From Methanomicrobia archaeon (lineage in GTDB: Archaea; Halobacteriota; Syntropharchaeia; Alkanophagales; Methanospirareceae): DNA of 13,769 bases. Position numbers and translations under genes: made by a program. The DNA lies in NCBI GenBank assembly GCA_016928455.1, contig JAFGKP010000149.1, positions 1-13,769 of the forward strand, given 5' to 3'. Within the stretch, counting starts at the first letter, position 1. Each line of letters starts with the position of its first letter. Of this stretch, positions 1 to 8,192 are shown piece by piece. The notes under the pieces are model-generated. The model was not told the origin of the DNA. It did no database searches and saw nothing but the letters and a program-made list of their open reading frames with translations.

Positions 1-54
1 AAAGAGCAAAAGGAGATTATTGAAAAGTTAGGATTTGCTGATGCGCTTTTTTAG
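1..54 (+). CDS. C-terminal end of an unidentified protein (5' end outside window)
   Basis: Frame 1 of the plus strand reads KEQKEIIEKLGFADALF and then stops at TAG (52-54). The tail is charged and amphipathic, as expected of a helical C-terminus of a soluble protein, and it ends just 8 bases before the stop codon of the convergent peptidase gene. That tight tail-to-tail packing is the main reason to call it real. Seventeen residues are too few to name a family, and a chance open frame of this length is quite possible. Confidence 0.4.
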   Translation, partial: KEQKEIIEKLGFADALF

Positions 55-62
55 GGTGTAGC

Positions 63-3000
63 CTATACAACGCAGAAAGTCAGGTTATAAATCTCGTTGG
101 CAAAGAGCGTGAACGAGTTGTTGAACGAGAGGTTGTGCCAGTCGCCGGTGTAACCGTTCCACCAAGCTTCCGCTATCCGTGTCCCATTTGCATATGCGAT
201 CAAAGCATACTCAGTGTGGCCACTCGTTCCGGGGCAGGGGTAGGTGTACAGCTTGTTCACGGTAAGGTTGCACAACGGAGTGATTGTACCGCTGTGGTTT
301 CCCATAATACTGGGATAGGTGCCAGGTCTGGTGTCGAACAGTTTTGCTTGTGTGCGTACCGTGACGGGTTCAGTAGCCGTTCCGTCATATAGCACATAGC
401 CAAGAATGTTGTAAGTGCCTCGTGCTGCCCCGGACGTATCCCACGCATCGCTGAAGCTGATCGATTCGGATGGTGTCAGGTTGGTCACGGTATGGCTGAA
501 CTCTTCTTTCGCGTAGCCGGTCGAGTTGAGTACTCGTATGATGGCAACGCCGGTGATGTTCACGGTGCCGTTGTTCCTGAACGCCATCTCGATCGCTATA
601 TCGTCTCCGATGTCGAAGTATTCTGGCGTCGCGGTAAAGCTCACTATCTCTCCTGATGAGATGCCAAGCCTGAACAGAGCGGTCTTTTGATCCAGCACGT
701 TGCCGCTGGCGTCTTTCAGGGTCACCTCCACATAGTAATGTCCCGGCGCAACGTCGCCGCTGTCCCACTGGGGCGAGAAGGACGCAAGTCCCGTAAACCC
801 TTCCAGGGTATGGAGCAGCAAACCGTCAACGACCTCGCCAGAACTGCCCGCCTTTACGACCGCATCACAGAGTACATCCTGCGCCTCGCCCGAGTTGTTC
901 AGCCAGAGATTGACCGAAATACTATCACCTTCGGAATAAACATCTTTGTCGGTAGTGAGCGTAAGTATCTCGACGGTCGAAGCAGTGTAATTGATCTCGA
1001 ATTTATAATTTCTATAGTATGCACTGTCAGTTGTCAGTGGGTTATAGTAGAAGGGATAGATCATGATGAGCAGTGTCGTGCTGCCATCCGGGTTTTCTAT
1101 AATCTGCCAGCTATACTTTTCATCAGGATACCACTCTACACCGATTGATTCTGAGAGTGTTTCCAGCTTCTCACCCCCATCGCTGTCTGGATCCATATTC
1201 ACAACGGGTAACTGCAAACCCCAGGCTGTGGTCAGACCGGATCGTTCAGTCAAAACAATATCCGTAACTTCATACCCCAGAGCATAGTCAACCGAAGTCG
1301 CATAATACGGGACCAGGGGCATATCTGGAACCAGCAGCAATTGCCCACCCGGAATCTCGACATAATCCAATCCATCTATTTCGGTCACTTCATAATCGGG
1401 AATGTTAACTTCGAGCGAGGACAGAGGCGACCACGATGCTTGTTGTGATAGGCTGGCTGGGCTGGAGCTGGAATCTGCAGAACCCAGTACCGATGATCCA
1501 TACTTTGGATCGCCGTACAGGTTGTATTCCAGAACCCACAGGCGCTTGTGATCATTCGAAGTGCCAAGCTCTCGTTTGGTCTCCCTGAGCGCTTGACCAA
1601 TAGAGTAAGGGCTATCAATCCAGTAGTCAAAGAATCTCTTTCCCGCATCATTATTAGCACTTCTGCCTGAGTTCTCTGTCGCGCCGAGATAAACCCCGGC
1701 GCCATTGTCCAGGAACGCCTCACCAATGCAGTAACTGCCTTCAAAGTGCCCGCTCACACAGACACTGCCAAAGGCAAAGGGGTGACTGGTTCCGAAATTG
1801 ACCGGGAAGTCACCCGCGCAGATGGTATGAGACCAGCAGCCGATACTACCGTGGTCCCGGTAAAAGAGAACATCCTTATCCAGAGCCCGAGTGGTGAATT
1901 GTGTCCGTCTTACACCATCACTTGCATAATCTCCGCCATGCATCAGATCTACGGTGAATTCGTCATCGATTATACCCGCAACCTCGTCTGCATTCGTTTC
2001 GAATGACGCTTGGCCACCACCGATGCCGCTGATCACAAACGCATCGGTACGGTCAAATTGGCCGAGAAGACTGGTCTCTAGTGGTGTTATCAGCTGGTTG
2101 GCGCTGTTGCCGATAATCCGCGCCACAATCAATTCAGGGTAATTGTCATCGCCGCTGATATCAGCATAATAGTTGTCGACGCCCGTAACTGGATAGACCG
2201 GTCCGCCGGTCCAACCGGAGGTGGCGTCCCTGATATCTCTATCATATATGGTCAACGATGGCACAATCTCTGTTTCCCCGATGATCAGCAGGTATCCTTC
2301 CGACGTCCAATCATCCCTCAACCTGTCGCTCCAATCTCCGCCTGGTTCTATCAAATCCTTAAACACATACCGATTGTGACTATCCAGATAGCCTAATACC
2401 CCGCCCCGCTCCTTACCGAGGCGCGCCATAGCTGAGAGGAGCTCGTTCACGTCATCATCATCAAAATGCCAGAATAGTCGTGAGGGGTACGTTGCAATCA
2501 GATAATCGGAATTGCTGAATGCATGGTCTACTGCAGCTACGAGATGCCATGATATGCCCCCAGGACGCACAACCACCCATGTTGGAATCGATAACTCCTC
2601 ATCATAATGATCCCCTTCTACACCATCAAACGACACCCTGGTGGACGTTCCAACCTGATACAATAGGTCATCCTCTGTGAGTATCGGGACAACATCGTAT
2701 GATACGCCGGTCCCAACGCCAGGAATGAATTGATGTGGCGCCCGAAGGAGTACCACACATTCTTTGGTGCTCGGGTCAAAACTCGAGGTTAGATCCCACC
2801 CACTATGCTCCACGCCAGTTGGCTGAAAGCCCACGAGGTGATCTACGATCTCGACGTTGTTTGCATTCCTGTCTCCTGCATTGTACACGTCAAGTCTAAT
2901 GGTAACAGTGCTTCCATCAAGCGTCGTATTCTTCCTTCTGACCACTATATCTGGTCTGTGGCGCGGACCGATATTGTCTACGGTGACCGTAATTATCTTC

Positions 3001-4217
3001 TCATTACAATTTCGTGCCACATCGTATGCTACAACTTTAATTTCGTGCGGGCCATTCTCTACCTCGTAGGTGTCCCAGAAGAAGCTCCCGTAGAGGGAAT
3101 CCCATTCAGGGGACGGGCTAACACTGGTGTGCACCTGTTCATCGTCAATGTAAAACTCGATTCTGTCCATGCCCCCAGCGTCAGTTGCCCTCGCGGCGAC
3201 AACCGTTGCTTCTGACACGGTCTCGCCATCGTCAGGAGTAATCATTTCGAATGACGGACTGAAAAAATCAGGAAGCGCGTTAACGATTTCGACTTTTTGG
3301 CTCACAATCCGAATATTCTCGGCGAGGTCAATTGCCCTGGCTTCTAGGGTATAGTTACCATTTGCATACTTCGTAGTATTCAGAATAAACTCATACGGCG
3401 GGGAATAATCGGTAAATACAAGCTTCTTGTTGAAATAAAACGCAACCTTCATTATGCCGATGTTGTCCGATGCAGGGGCCGTGATCTTGATGATCCCTTT
3501 GCATACACCTGGATCGGATATGGATACCTGCGGAACTTCATCATCAGGCAACGGCAGAGTTTCGAAGATCCTATCCCGGCTGACCACCGTGTTCTCGCTG
3601 GTATCTGTTGAGTGTACGACATAGTGGTACGTGGTCGAGGGCTTCAAACCGGTCAAAACGATCTTATGCAGCTGTGTAAGCTTCAGACTGGACTGCTGAT
3701 GCCCATATTCCCCTGCACGTTCACCAAACTGCACCTCGCTGTCGCTCTCTTCGTTGGTGGTCCATGAGATGGTGACCGAACTCAGGGTTAGTTCAGACAG
3801 CGTGGGGCCTGATACGATCACGGGCGGCGTGGTATCGCATTTCCAGGTCTCGTTTCGCCAGTTATTCGTCTCTTTACCCTCACTCACATCATGTTGGTAA
3901 TCGGCACACACTGCTATCGTATCGTCCGGAGGACTGCACTGCCATCCGTAGCTGAAACATCGTTTCAGACGCTCGTTTGGTGCTAACGCAACCTCAACCA
4001 GGTCAGTAACCTGTGGCTGGCCATCAATGAAGAGCGCAGTGTAGTGTCCTTTGAGAGCCACGGCATCGCCTGCGTTTCTTAGCTGGTAACAGATACTGCT
4101 GCCCTCAGTCCACACGTCGGTAATTACCAGGTCCGGCTTACCGGCACCGCTGCTCACGGTGCCCGCACAAAGCGAAGCCATCACAATGAAGACCACCATC
4201 AGCACCCTCACCGTCAT
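63..4217 (-). CDS. Secreted multi-domain gingipain-like cysteine peptidase (family C25)
   Basis: A predicted extracellular cysteine endopeptidase of 1384 residues. Order of parts seen: signal peptide (about 1-26, hydrophobic core LMVVFIVMASLCAG); CARDB-like domain (27-127); fibronectin-III-like domain (128-226); two Big_7-type Ig repeats (227-312, 316-415); DUF11-like domain (420-548); C25 catalytic domain (about 557-907); Ser-rich linker (908-932); a module resembling the gingipain prodomain (933-1078, G.P.LP-type core near residue 966); two CARDB-like domains (1080-1294); C-terminal domain (1295-1384). The catalytic pair is visible as His789 in YRDHGS and Cys820 in FGSVCVSG, 31 residues apart, close to the 33 in RgpB. 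About eleven N-x-S/T sequons lie in the last 310 residues, fitting an archaeal surface glycoprotein. No C-terminal membrane anchor is seen. Start choice is uncertain: ATG 4217 follows GAGGTG closely, TTG 4244 has the stronger GGGAGGTG 8 bases upstream, and ATG 4199 follows GTGAGGG. The substrate is unknown. Confidence 0.85.
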   Translation of the reverse strand: MTVRVLMVVFIVMASLCAGTVSSGAGKPDLVITDVWTEGSSICYQLRNAGDAVALKGHYTALFIDGQPQVTDLVEVALAPNERLKRCFSYGWQCSPPDDTIAVCADYQHDVSEGKETNNWRNETWKCDTTPPVIVSGPTLSELTLSSVTISWTTNEESDSEVQFGERAGEYGHQQSSLKLTQLHKIVLTGLKPSTTYHYVVHSTDTSENTVVSRDRIFETLPLPDDEVPQVSISDPGVCKGIIKITAPASDNIGIMKVAFYFNKKLVFTDYSPPYEFILNTTKYANGNYTLEARAIDLAENIRIVSQKVEIVNALPDFFSPSFEMITPDDGETVSEATVVAARATDAGGMDRIEFYIDDEQVHTSVSPSPEWDSLYGSFFWDTYEVENGPHEIKVVAYDVARNCNEKIITVTVDNIGPRHRPDIVVRRKNTTLDGSTVTIRLDVYNAGDRNANNVEIVDHLVGFQPTGVEHSGWDLTSSFDPSTKECVVLLRAPHQFIPGVGTGVSYDVVPILTEDDLLYQVGTSTRVSFDGVEGDHYDEELSIPTWVVVRPGGISWHLVAAVDHAFSNSDYLIATYPSRLFWHFDDDDVNELLSAMARLGKERGGVLGYLDSHNRYVFKDLIEPGGDWSDRLRDDWTSEGYLLIIGETEIVPSLTIYDRDIRDATSGWTGGPVYPVTGVDNYYADISGDDNYPELIVARIIGNSANQLITPLETSLLGQFDRTDAFVISGIGGGQASFETNADEVAGIIDDEFTVDLMHGGDYASDGVRRTQFTTRALDKDVLFYRDHGSIGCWSHTICAGDFPVNFGTSHPFAFGSVCVSGHFEGSYCIGEAFLDNGAGVYLGATENSGRSANNDAGKRFFDYWIDSPYSIGQALRETKRELGTSNDHKRLWVLEYNLYGDPKYGSSVLGSADSSSSPASLSQQASWSPLSSLEVNIPDYEVTEIDGLDYVEIPGGQLLLVPDMPLVPYYATSVDYALGYEVTDIVLTERSGLTTAWGLQLPVVNMDPDSDGGEKLETLSESIGVEWYPDEKYSWQIIENPDGSTTLLIMIYPFYYNPLTTDSAYYRNYKFEINYTASTVEILTLTTDKDVYSEGDSISVNLWLNNSGEAQDVLCDAVVKAGSSGEVVDGLLLHTLEGFTGLASFSPQWDSGDVAPGHYYVEVTLKDASGNVLDQKTALFRLGISSGEIVSFTATPEYFDIGDDIAIEMAFRNNGTVNITGVAIIRVLNSTGYAKEEFSHTVTNLTPSESISFSDAWDTSGAARGTYNILGYVLYDGTATEPVTVRTQAKLFDTRPGTYPSIMGNHSGTITPLCNLTVNKLYTYPCPGTSGHTEYALIAYANGTRIAEAWWNGYTGDWHNLSFNNSFTLFANEIYNLTFCVV

Positions 4218-4335
4218 GCACCTCTTCGCCGATAACACTATCAATTTTCTTGCACCTCCCCTTCTATTCTTCAAAATCAAACCCACCGAAAAGGCCTGGT
4301 TACTCGCTCCAGGCAGATTGATTAAAAGTACGCCG

Positions 4336-4345
4336 TATATTAAAA
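4336..4345 (-). promoter_or_regulatory. Possible TATA box for the peptidase gene
   Basis: On the minus strand this reads TTTTAATATA, close to the archaeal TATA consensus, and lies about 90-125 bases upstream of the candidate start codons. Transcription would begin near 4315, giving a leader of roughly 70-100 bases that contains the GGGAGGTG ribosome site at 4253-4260. This is a pattern match only. The divergent lyase gene has only a weaker candidate (CCGAAAGCTATTTG, 4419-4432). Confidence 0.35.
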
Positions 4346-4492
4346 CTGTCGGGTATTTTCCTCCTGAAACGTCGTTGACCACCAAACGCACGTAAGGCTC
4401 GGAGAGACGCAGCCAAAACCGAAAGCTATTTGTAGCTGGTGCACGTTGATGTGATTATCACCTGGTCGGTTGGATGTAGAGAGGTTAAGTTG

Positions 4493-5674
4493 ATGAAGAA
4501 CGAGCGAAAGTTTGACACGTTATGTGTACATGCGGGTGAGGGGCCGGATCCGCAGCACGGCGCGCATGCCACGCCCATCTATCAGACGTCCACCTTCGTA
4601 TTTAAGGACGCTGAGCAGGCCGCGGCACGGTTCGCGGGTAAGGAGCAAGGCTACATCTATATGCGCGTTGCACCGCACACACCCACGCACGCCGCGTTCG
4701 TCGAGAAGATTACGGCACTTGAGGGTGCCGAGACGGGTCTGCCGTTCGCATCGGGTATGGCTGCTATCACTGCGGTGGCGCTCGCGCAGTTGAAAAAAGG
4801 CGATCACCTGATCTCGAGCGATGTCGTTTACGGCTCCACCTACAGCCTGTTCGCCAAAGTGCTCACCAAATTCGGCGTCGAGGTCAGTTTCGTCAATCTC
4901 GCTGATCTCGAGCGGGTGAAGGCATGCATACAGCCGAACACGAAGATGATCTTCGCGGAGACGCCGGCTAACCCGACCCTGACGGTCTGCGATATCGCAG
5001 AACTGGCGAAGATGGCCCGTGAGATCGGCGCGCTCTCGGTCGTTGACAACACTTTCGCCACACCTTATTTCCAGCGCGCACTGCCGCTGGGCACGGACGT
5101 CGTGGTGCATAGCAGTACCAAGTACATCGGCGGCCACGGCGATCTTCTGGGCGGGGTTGTTGTTGGCGGCGCGGACTTTGTGAAGCGCATGAAGCCGATC
5201 GTGCATACGACCGGCGGTATAATGGCACCACTGGAGGCCTGGTTGTGCATCCGTGGCTTGAAGACGCTCCACCTGCGTATGGAGCGGCACGCGAGCAACG
5301 CCATGGCAGTGGCGCAGTTCCTGGAGGCGCATCCCAGGATCGAATGGGTCAGATATCCCATGCTGCCCAGTCATCCTCAGCACGCGATCGCGCAGAAGCA
5401 GATGAGCGGGTTCGGCGGCATGATCTCGTTCGGCGTTCGGGGTGGGCTCGAAGCAGGCCGAAAGCTCATGAACCGCGTGGAGCTCTGCTCACTTGCCGTG
5501 AGTCTCGGTACTGTGGATACTTTAATACAGCATCCTGCCTCGATGACGCATGCGACCGTGCCACGTGAGGTCAGACGGAAGATCGGGATCACGGACGATA
5601 TGGTGCGGCTCTCTGTGGGTGTTGAAGACGTCGCGGATATAATCGCGGATCTTGAGCAGGCTTTAGCGTGGTAG
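4493..5674 (+). CDS. PLP-dependent trans-sulfuration enzyme (methionine gamma-lyase / cystathionine gamma-lyase / O-acetylhomoserine sulfhydrylase type)
   Basis: A 393-residue fold-type I PLP enzyme of the Cys/Met metabolism family, which works on sulfur amino acids by gamma-elimination or gamma-replacement in the cytoplasm. Visible family residues: Schiff-base Lys210 in HSSTKYIGGHGD, Asp185 in VVDNTF that pairs with the pyridine nitrogen, Tyr113 in VVYGST, Tyr56 and Arg58 for the neighbouring subunit's PLP phosphate, the QHPASMTHA stretch (346-354), and carboxylate-binding Arg372 in VRLSVGVED. Position 115 is Ser where methionine gamma-lyase has its characteristic Cys, so exact specificity cannot be assigned. 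The usual G-N-P-T loop after YxR is replaced by APHTPT with two extra residues. Start ATG 4493 is chosen over ATG 4439 because it follows GAGG by 8 bases and matches the family N-terminus (RFDTLCVHAG). It is a single gene, divergent from the peptidase and convergent with the ABC permease; no sulfur-assimilation partner is adjacent. Confidence 0.9.
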   Translation: MKNERKFDTLCVHAGEGPDPQHGAHATPIYQTSTFVFKDAEQAAARFAGKEQGYIYMRVAPHTPTHAAFVEKITALEGAETGLPFASGMAAITAVALAQLKKGDHLISSDVVYGSTYSLFAKVLTKFGVEVSFVNLADLERVKACIQPNTKMIFAETPANPTLTVCDIAELAKMAREIGALSVVDNTFATPYFQRALPLGTDVVVHSSTKYIGGHGDLLGGVVVGGADFVKRMKPIVHTTGGIMAPLEAWLCIRGLKTLHLRMERHASNAMAVAQFLEAHPRIEWVRYPMLPSHPQHAIAQKQMSGFGGMISFGVRGGLEAGRKLMNRVELCSLAVSLGTVDTLIQHPASMTHATVPREVRRKIGITDDMVRLSVGVEDVADIIADLEQALAW

Positions 5675-5699
5675 TCTGTCTGTAGTTTGAAGAGACCCC

Positions 5700-5742
5700 A
5701 AAGCCTTTTGAGCGGTGCTTCAGGCATTTGTGCTTCCTTTTC
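5700..5742 (+). terminator. Weak candidate terminator in the convergent intergenic region
   Basis: Imperfect inverted arms AAAGCCT (5700-5706) and AGGCATT (5722-5728) with one mismatch are followed by a pyrimidine-rich run TGTGCTTCCTTTTCG. The element sits between the convergent lyase and permease stop codons, where a terminator is expected. The stem is short and the loop is 15 bases, so this is only suggestive. Confidence 0.25.
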
Positions 5743-5750
5743 GTCATGAT

Positions 5751-6545
5751 CTAAACGATGAGCCGCCGTCTCATCAGATTGACGGCGAGCACGAACAAGA
5801 CGAGTGAGACCACGAGAATCCAGATTATATGGAGCATAAAGAAGCCGCTCGGTGCCGCCAGGGTGAGTGAACGCGTGATGCCCACGACGTGCGTGAGTGG
5901 CAGAGCGGCGAGCGCGACATACTGCACGGGCTGCGGGAGCAGCTCGAGCGGGAAGAAGGTGCCGCTGAAGAGGAACATCGGCGTAATGAAAAGGAAGGCG
6001 GGGTAGTTCAGGGCGTTGATATTCGGCGTGATCGCGGTGAAGCACATCCCAATCGCGGCAAAGAGGAACCCGGCGATGAACGCAAACGGAATGATGAGGA
6101 GCGCGAGCGGCAGCTCGATCAGTCCGAACGCAGCGATTACCGGAAGCATGATCGTAGCGTAAATGAGACTGCGGGTAGCGCCCCAGAGCAGCTCGCCCGC
6201 AATGACCTCCTCGATGCTCAGCGGCGTCGCGATCATCGCGTCAAAGGTCTTCTGATAGTACATGCGCACATAGGAGCCGTACGTGCACTCGAAGAAGGCA
6301 GAATTCATGATCGCGATCGCGATCAGCGCAGGCGCGATAAAGCGCGGATAACTCATCCCTTCGATCACCTCGATATAGCTGCCCAATCCAAAGCCCAGCG
6401 CGAAGAGATACAGCAACGGCTCCAGGAACGGTGGGAAGAAATTCACCCGCCAGGTCTTCATAAAGACTGACTTGTTTCGTGACCAGACCTTCCACATCCG
6501 GCTGCTCAGTTTCGGCACCGTGAAATAGCCCATGCTCCTAATCAC
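5751..6545 (-). CDS. ABC-2 type exporter permease (DrrB/NodJ-like)
   Basis: A 264-residue integral membrane protein with about six hydrophobic segments (roughly 41-58, 70-88, 117-141, 146-171, 181-200, 236-257), the usual topology of an ABC-2 permease. The N-terminal region before the first helix is basic and aromatic, and family-like features include the FDAMIATPLSIEEVIAGELLWG stretch (101-122, coupling region) and a short Arg-rich cytoplasmic tail (MRRRLIV). It should form the transport channel with the ATPase encoded immediately upstream; the substrate cannot be read from the sequence (drug, lipid or polysaccharide are all handled by this family). The GTG start at 6545 overlaps the ATPase stop as GTGA, indicating translational coupling. 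ATG at 6533 (MGYFTVPKL) is an equally reasonable start, with GGGAG about 11 bases upstream. Confidence 0.88.
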   Translation of the reverse strand: MIRSMGYFTVPKLSSRMWKVWSRNKSVFMKTWRVNFFPPFLEPLLYLFALGFGLGSYIEVIEGMSYPRFIAPALIAIAIMNSAFFECTYGSYVRMYYQKTFDAMIATPLSIEEVIAGELLWGATRSLIYATIMLPVIAAFGLIELPLALLIIPFAFIAGFLFAAIGMCFTAITPNINALNYPAFLFITPMFLFSGTFFPLELLPQPVQYVALAALPLTHVVGITRSLTLAAPSGFFMLHIIWILVVSLVLFVLAVNLMRRRLIV

Positions 6546-7459
6546 TCCCTCAGTTTCTTGCCGGTGAGTTTCAAGAAGACATCCTCAAGCGTCGCGGCAC
6601 GCGCGGTGATCGTCCCGAGCCCACAGTCATTGAGGAGCGCAGCGATCACATCCTGCGGATGCGCTGTGTATACCCGTACAGTGTCACCCCATACATCGTA
6701 TTTCGCACCCGTTCGGTTCAAGCACGCGATGACCCGTGGATTGTGCTCTGCATCCACAATATCCGTGCCGATATACTCACGGACCAGCGCATCGGGCTTG
6801 CCGTCCACCAGGATACGCCCAAAGTCCATGATCACCAGGCGATCGCACAACCGCGCCGCTTCATCCATGTAATGGGTCGTTAAGACCACCGTGATCCCCT
6901 GCGCCTTGAGCGCTTTGATCTTATCCCAGATGAGATGGCGGGCTTGTGGGTCGAGCCCGATCGTCGGCTCATCCAGGATCAATAAGCGCGGAGCGTTGAT
7001 CAACGCCCGCGCGAGTATCAGTCGCCGCTTCATACCACCTGAGAGCTGCTCAATCGGCTTATCCTGCTTCTCACGCAGCTGCACGAAATCCAGTAACTCC
7101 GCTATTGTTGTTTCTACCGGTGCTCGCGGCAGGTCAAAATACTGTGAGTAGACCAGCAGATTCTCGAAGACCGTGAAATCAGGATCGAGATTGTTCTCCT
7201 GGGGCACCACGCCCAGCAGTTGCTTTATCTCACGCGGATGCGTCGTCACATCCATCCCAAAGACCGTGAGTGTACCGCTCGTCTTCGGTGAGACGCACTG
7301 GATCATCTTCATCGTCGTCGTCTTCCCCGCGCCGTTCGGGCCGAGGAATCCGAAGATTTCGCCCTCTTCCACCGTGAAACTCACAGTATCCACCGCGACG
7401 AACTCGTCATACTGCTTCCTCAAATCCTCAGCAACAATCACCGGGGCGATCGCAACCAC
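6542..7459 (-). CDS. ABC exporter ATP-binding protein (DrrA-like)
   Basis: A 305-residue nucleotide-binding subunit that powers the permease encoded next. All ATPase motifs are intact: Walker A GPNGAGKT (40-47), Q-loop Gln87 in VPQENN, signature LSGGM (139-143), Walker B LLILDEP (159-165), D-loop GLD, and switch His196 in LTTHYMDEA. The tail ATLEDVFLKLTGKKL is the C-terminal feature of the daunorubicin-resistance (DrrA) type, and the total length fits that type. The GTG start at 7459 follows GGGAAG directly; GTG 7441 is a poorer alternative. The stop overlaps the permease start by four bases, so the two are one operon. The 158 bases upstream (7460-7617) hold no gene; a loose A/T element (GCATTTATTCC on the minus strand) is the only promoter-like sequence there. 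Substrate and regulator are unknown. Confidence 0.93.
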   Translation of the reverse strand: MVAIAPVIVAEDLRKQYDEFVAVDTVSFTVEEGEIFGFLGPNGAGKTTTMKMIQCVSPKTSGTLTVFGMDVTTHPREIKQLLGVVPQENNLDPDFTVFENLLVYSQYFDLPRAPVETTIAELLDFVQLREKQDKPIEQLSGGMKRRLILARALINAPRLLILDEPTIGLDPQARHLIWDKIKALKAQGITVVLTTHYMDEAARLCDRLVIMDFGRILVDGKPDALVREYIGTDIVDAEHNPRVIACLNRTGAKYDVWGDTVRVYTAHPQDVIAALLNDCGLGTITARAATLEDVFLKLTGKKLRE

Positions 7460-7617
7460 CTTCCCACTGCGATACGCTAACAGGTCGTAAAGCGCCGCGT
7501 AGCGGGTATGGAATAAATGCAGCGAGCTTATGAAAAGCTTGAGGAAGGAATGCGTCCGCAGTTAGGGTAGCTATCACTAAGTTGGAATGAACGAACGAGC
7601 ACGATATACAGAGCATC

Positions 7618-8126
7618 TCAGTTCTGCTGGAGCGCAAGCCATGCACCGGTTTCCAAATTGAATAGCCGTATCTGTTCGCGTTTGTCGGGCCCAAAGGTTG
7701 TACGATCGTAGGCCGCGATTCTCTTGTTCGCCTGCACAAGCTCTGCGGGCCGCTCTACCGCATACTTACGGGTCTGCTGCATCAGCCAGGCGCAGCGACC
7801 AAGCAGCGTGTAGTTCAGGACAACCTTAACGGGGTACGCTCGACAGACAAGCGGACGCAGCTCATAGAATAGATCCTGCACCGGTATTGGTCGTGATCGT
7901 AATGGGGACAGGGCGCACTGATCAGTTGATATCAGACGGGAATGATGCCCGTCGTCGTCTGCACGTCGAGAAAAGGTCGGACGTTCGTCTGATCAAACAG
8001 CTTCACCTCTGCGGGGGTACGCGCTAAGCCGGTTGGAATATAGTAAAATCGGTCAACAACGGAGATGCAGCACTTCCCGCAGCGTAAACAGTCGAACCTG
8101 GTCATAGAGGAACGCCGGCGTGACAC
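7618..8126 (-). pseudogene. Disrupted YkgJ-family cysteine-cluster (putative metal-chelating) protein
   Basis: The gene starts at GTG 8126, with a near-perfect AGGAGGT site 6 bases upstream, and opens with MSRRRSSMTRFDCLRCGKCC, the CxxCxxCC cluster of the YkgJ (UPF0153) family. The frame runs to TGA at 7934-7932 after GIIPV. Beyond that stop the same frame continues with convincing family sequence, YQLISAPCPHYDHDQYRC, up to about 7869. There a second lesion, a 5-bp tandem duplication, shifts the frame; the other frame then gives ELRPLVCRAYP and GRCAWL and ends at TGA 7618. Removing one repeat copy gives CRIYELRPLVCRAYP, the typical second half of the family. All expected Cys residues are therefore still present across the two frames. 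The family is thought to bind zinc or iron, but its role is poorly defined. The two lesions suggest recent loss or assembly error. A small zinc-ribbon gene and a thioredoxin gene lie upstream on the same strand. Confidence 0.85.
7864..7873 (-). repeat. 5-bp tandem duplication causing a frameshift
   Basis: The minus strand reads TCTATTCTAT here, two direct copies of TCTAT, inside the YkgJ-like gene between codons for CRI and ELRP. Deleting one copy turns ATC TAT TCT ATG into ATC TAT GAG CTG and restores the consensus IYELRP. This makes replication slippage, or a base-calling or assembly error, a concrete explanation for the break. Confidence 0.8.
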
Positions 8127-8192
8127 CCAATGACCTCCTTTCCGTTGGTAGCTTGAGTCACCTCCACGCGATCTCACTTCAGCGGCCTCCGC

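Noticed and set aside
4520..5383. 287-codon open frame antisense to the lyase gene
   Set aside because: Its product is Arg/His/Leu-rich with no recognisable motif, and it lies fully opposite a gene whose catalytic residues are all in place; GC-rich coding DNA often leaves such frames open.
5377..6470. Long open frames overlapping the lyase end and opposite the ABC permease (5377-6045 minus, 5889-6470 plus)
   Set aside because: Arg/Glu-rich or mixed products without family resemblance, conflicting with clear genes.
7428..7739. 103-codon minus-strand frame spanning the region upstream of the ABC ATPase
   Set aside because: It overlaps both the YkgJ-like C-terminal frame and the ATPase start in another frame and has no motif.
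7932..7934. TGA in the YkgJ-like gene read as selenocysteine or programmed stop readthrough
   Set aside because: No stem-loop of a selenocysteine element is evident, the position is not a conserved Cys, and a second frameshift lesion nearby points to gene decay or error.
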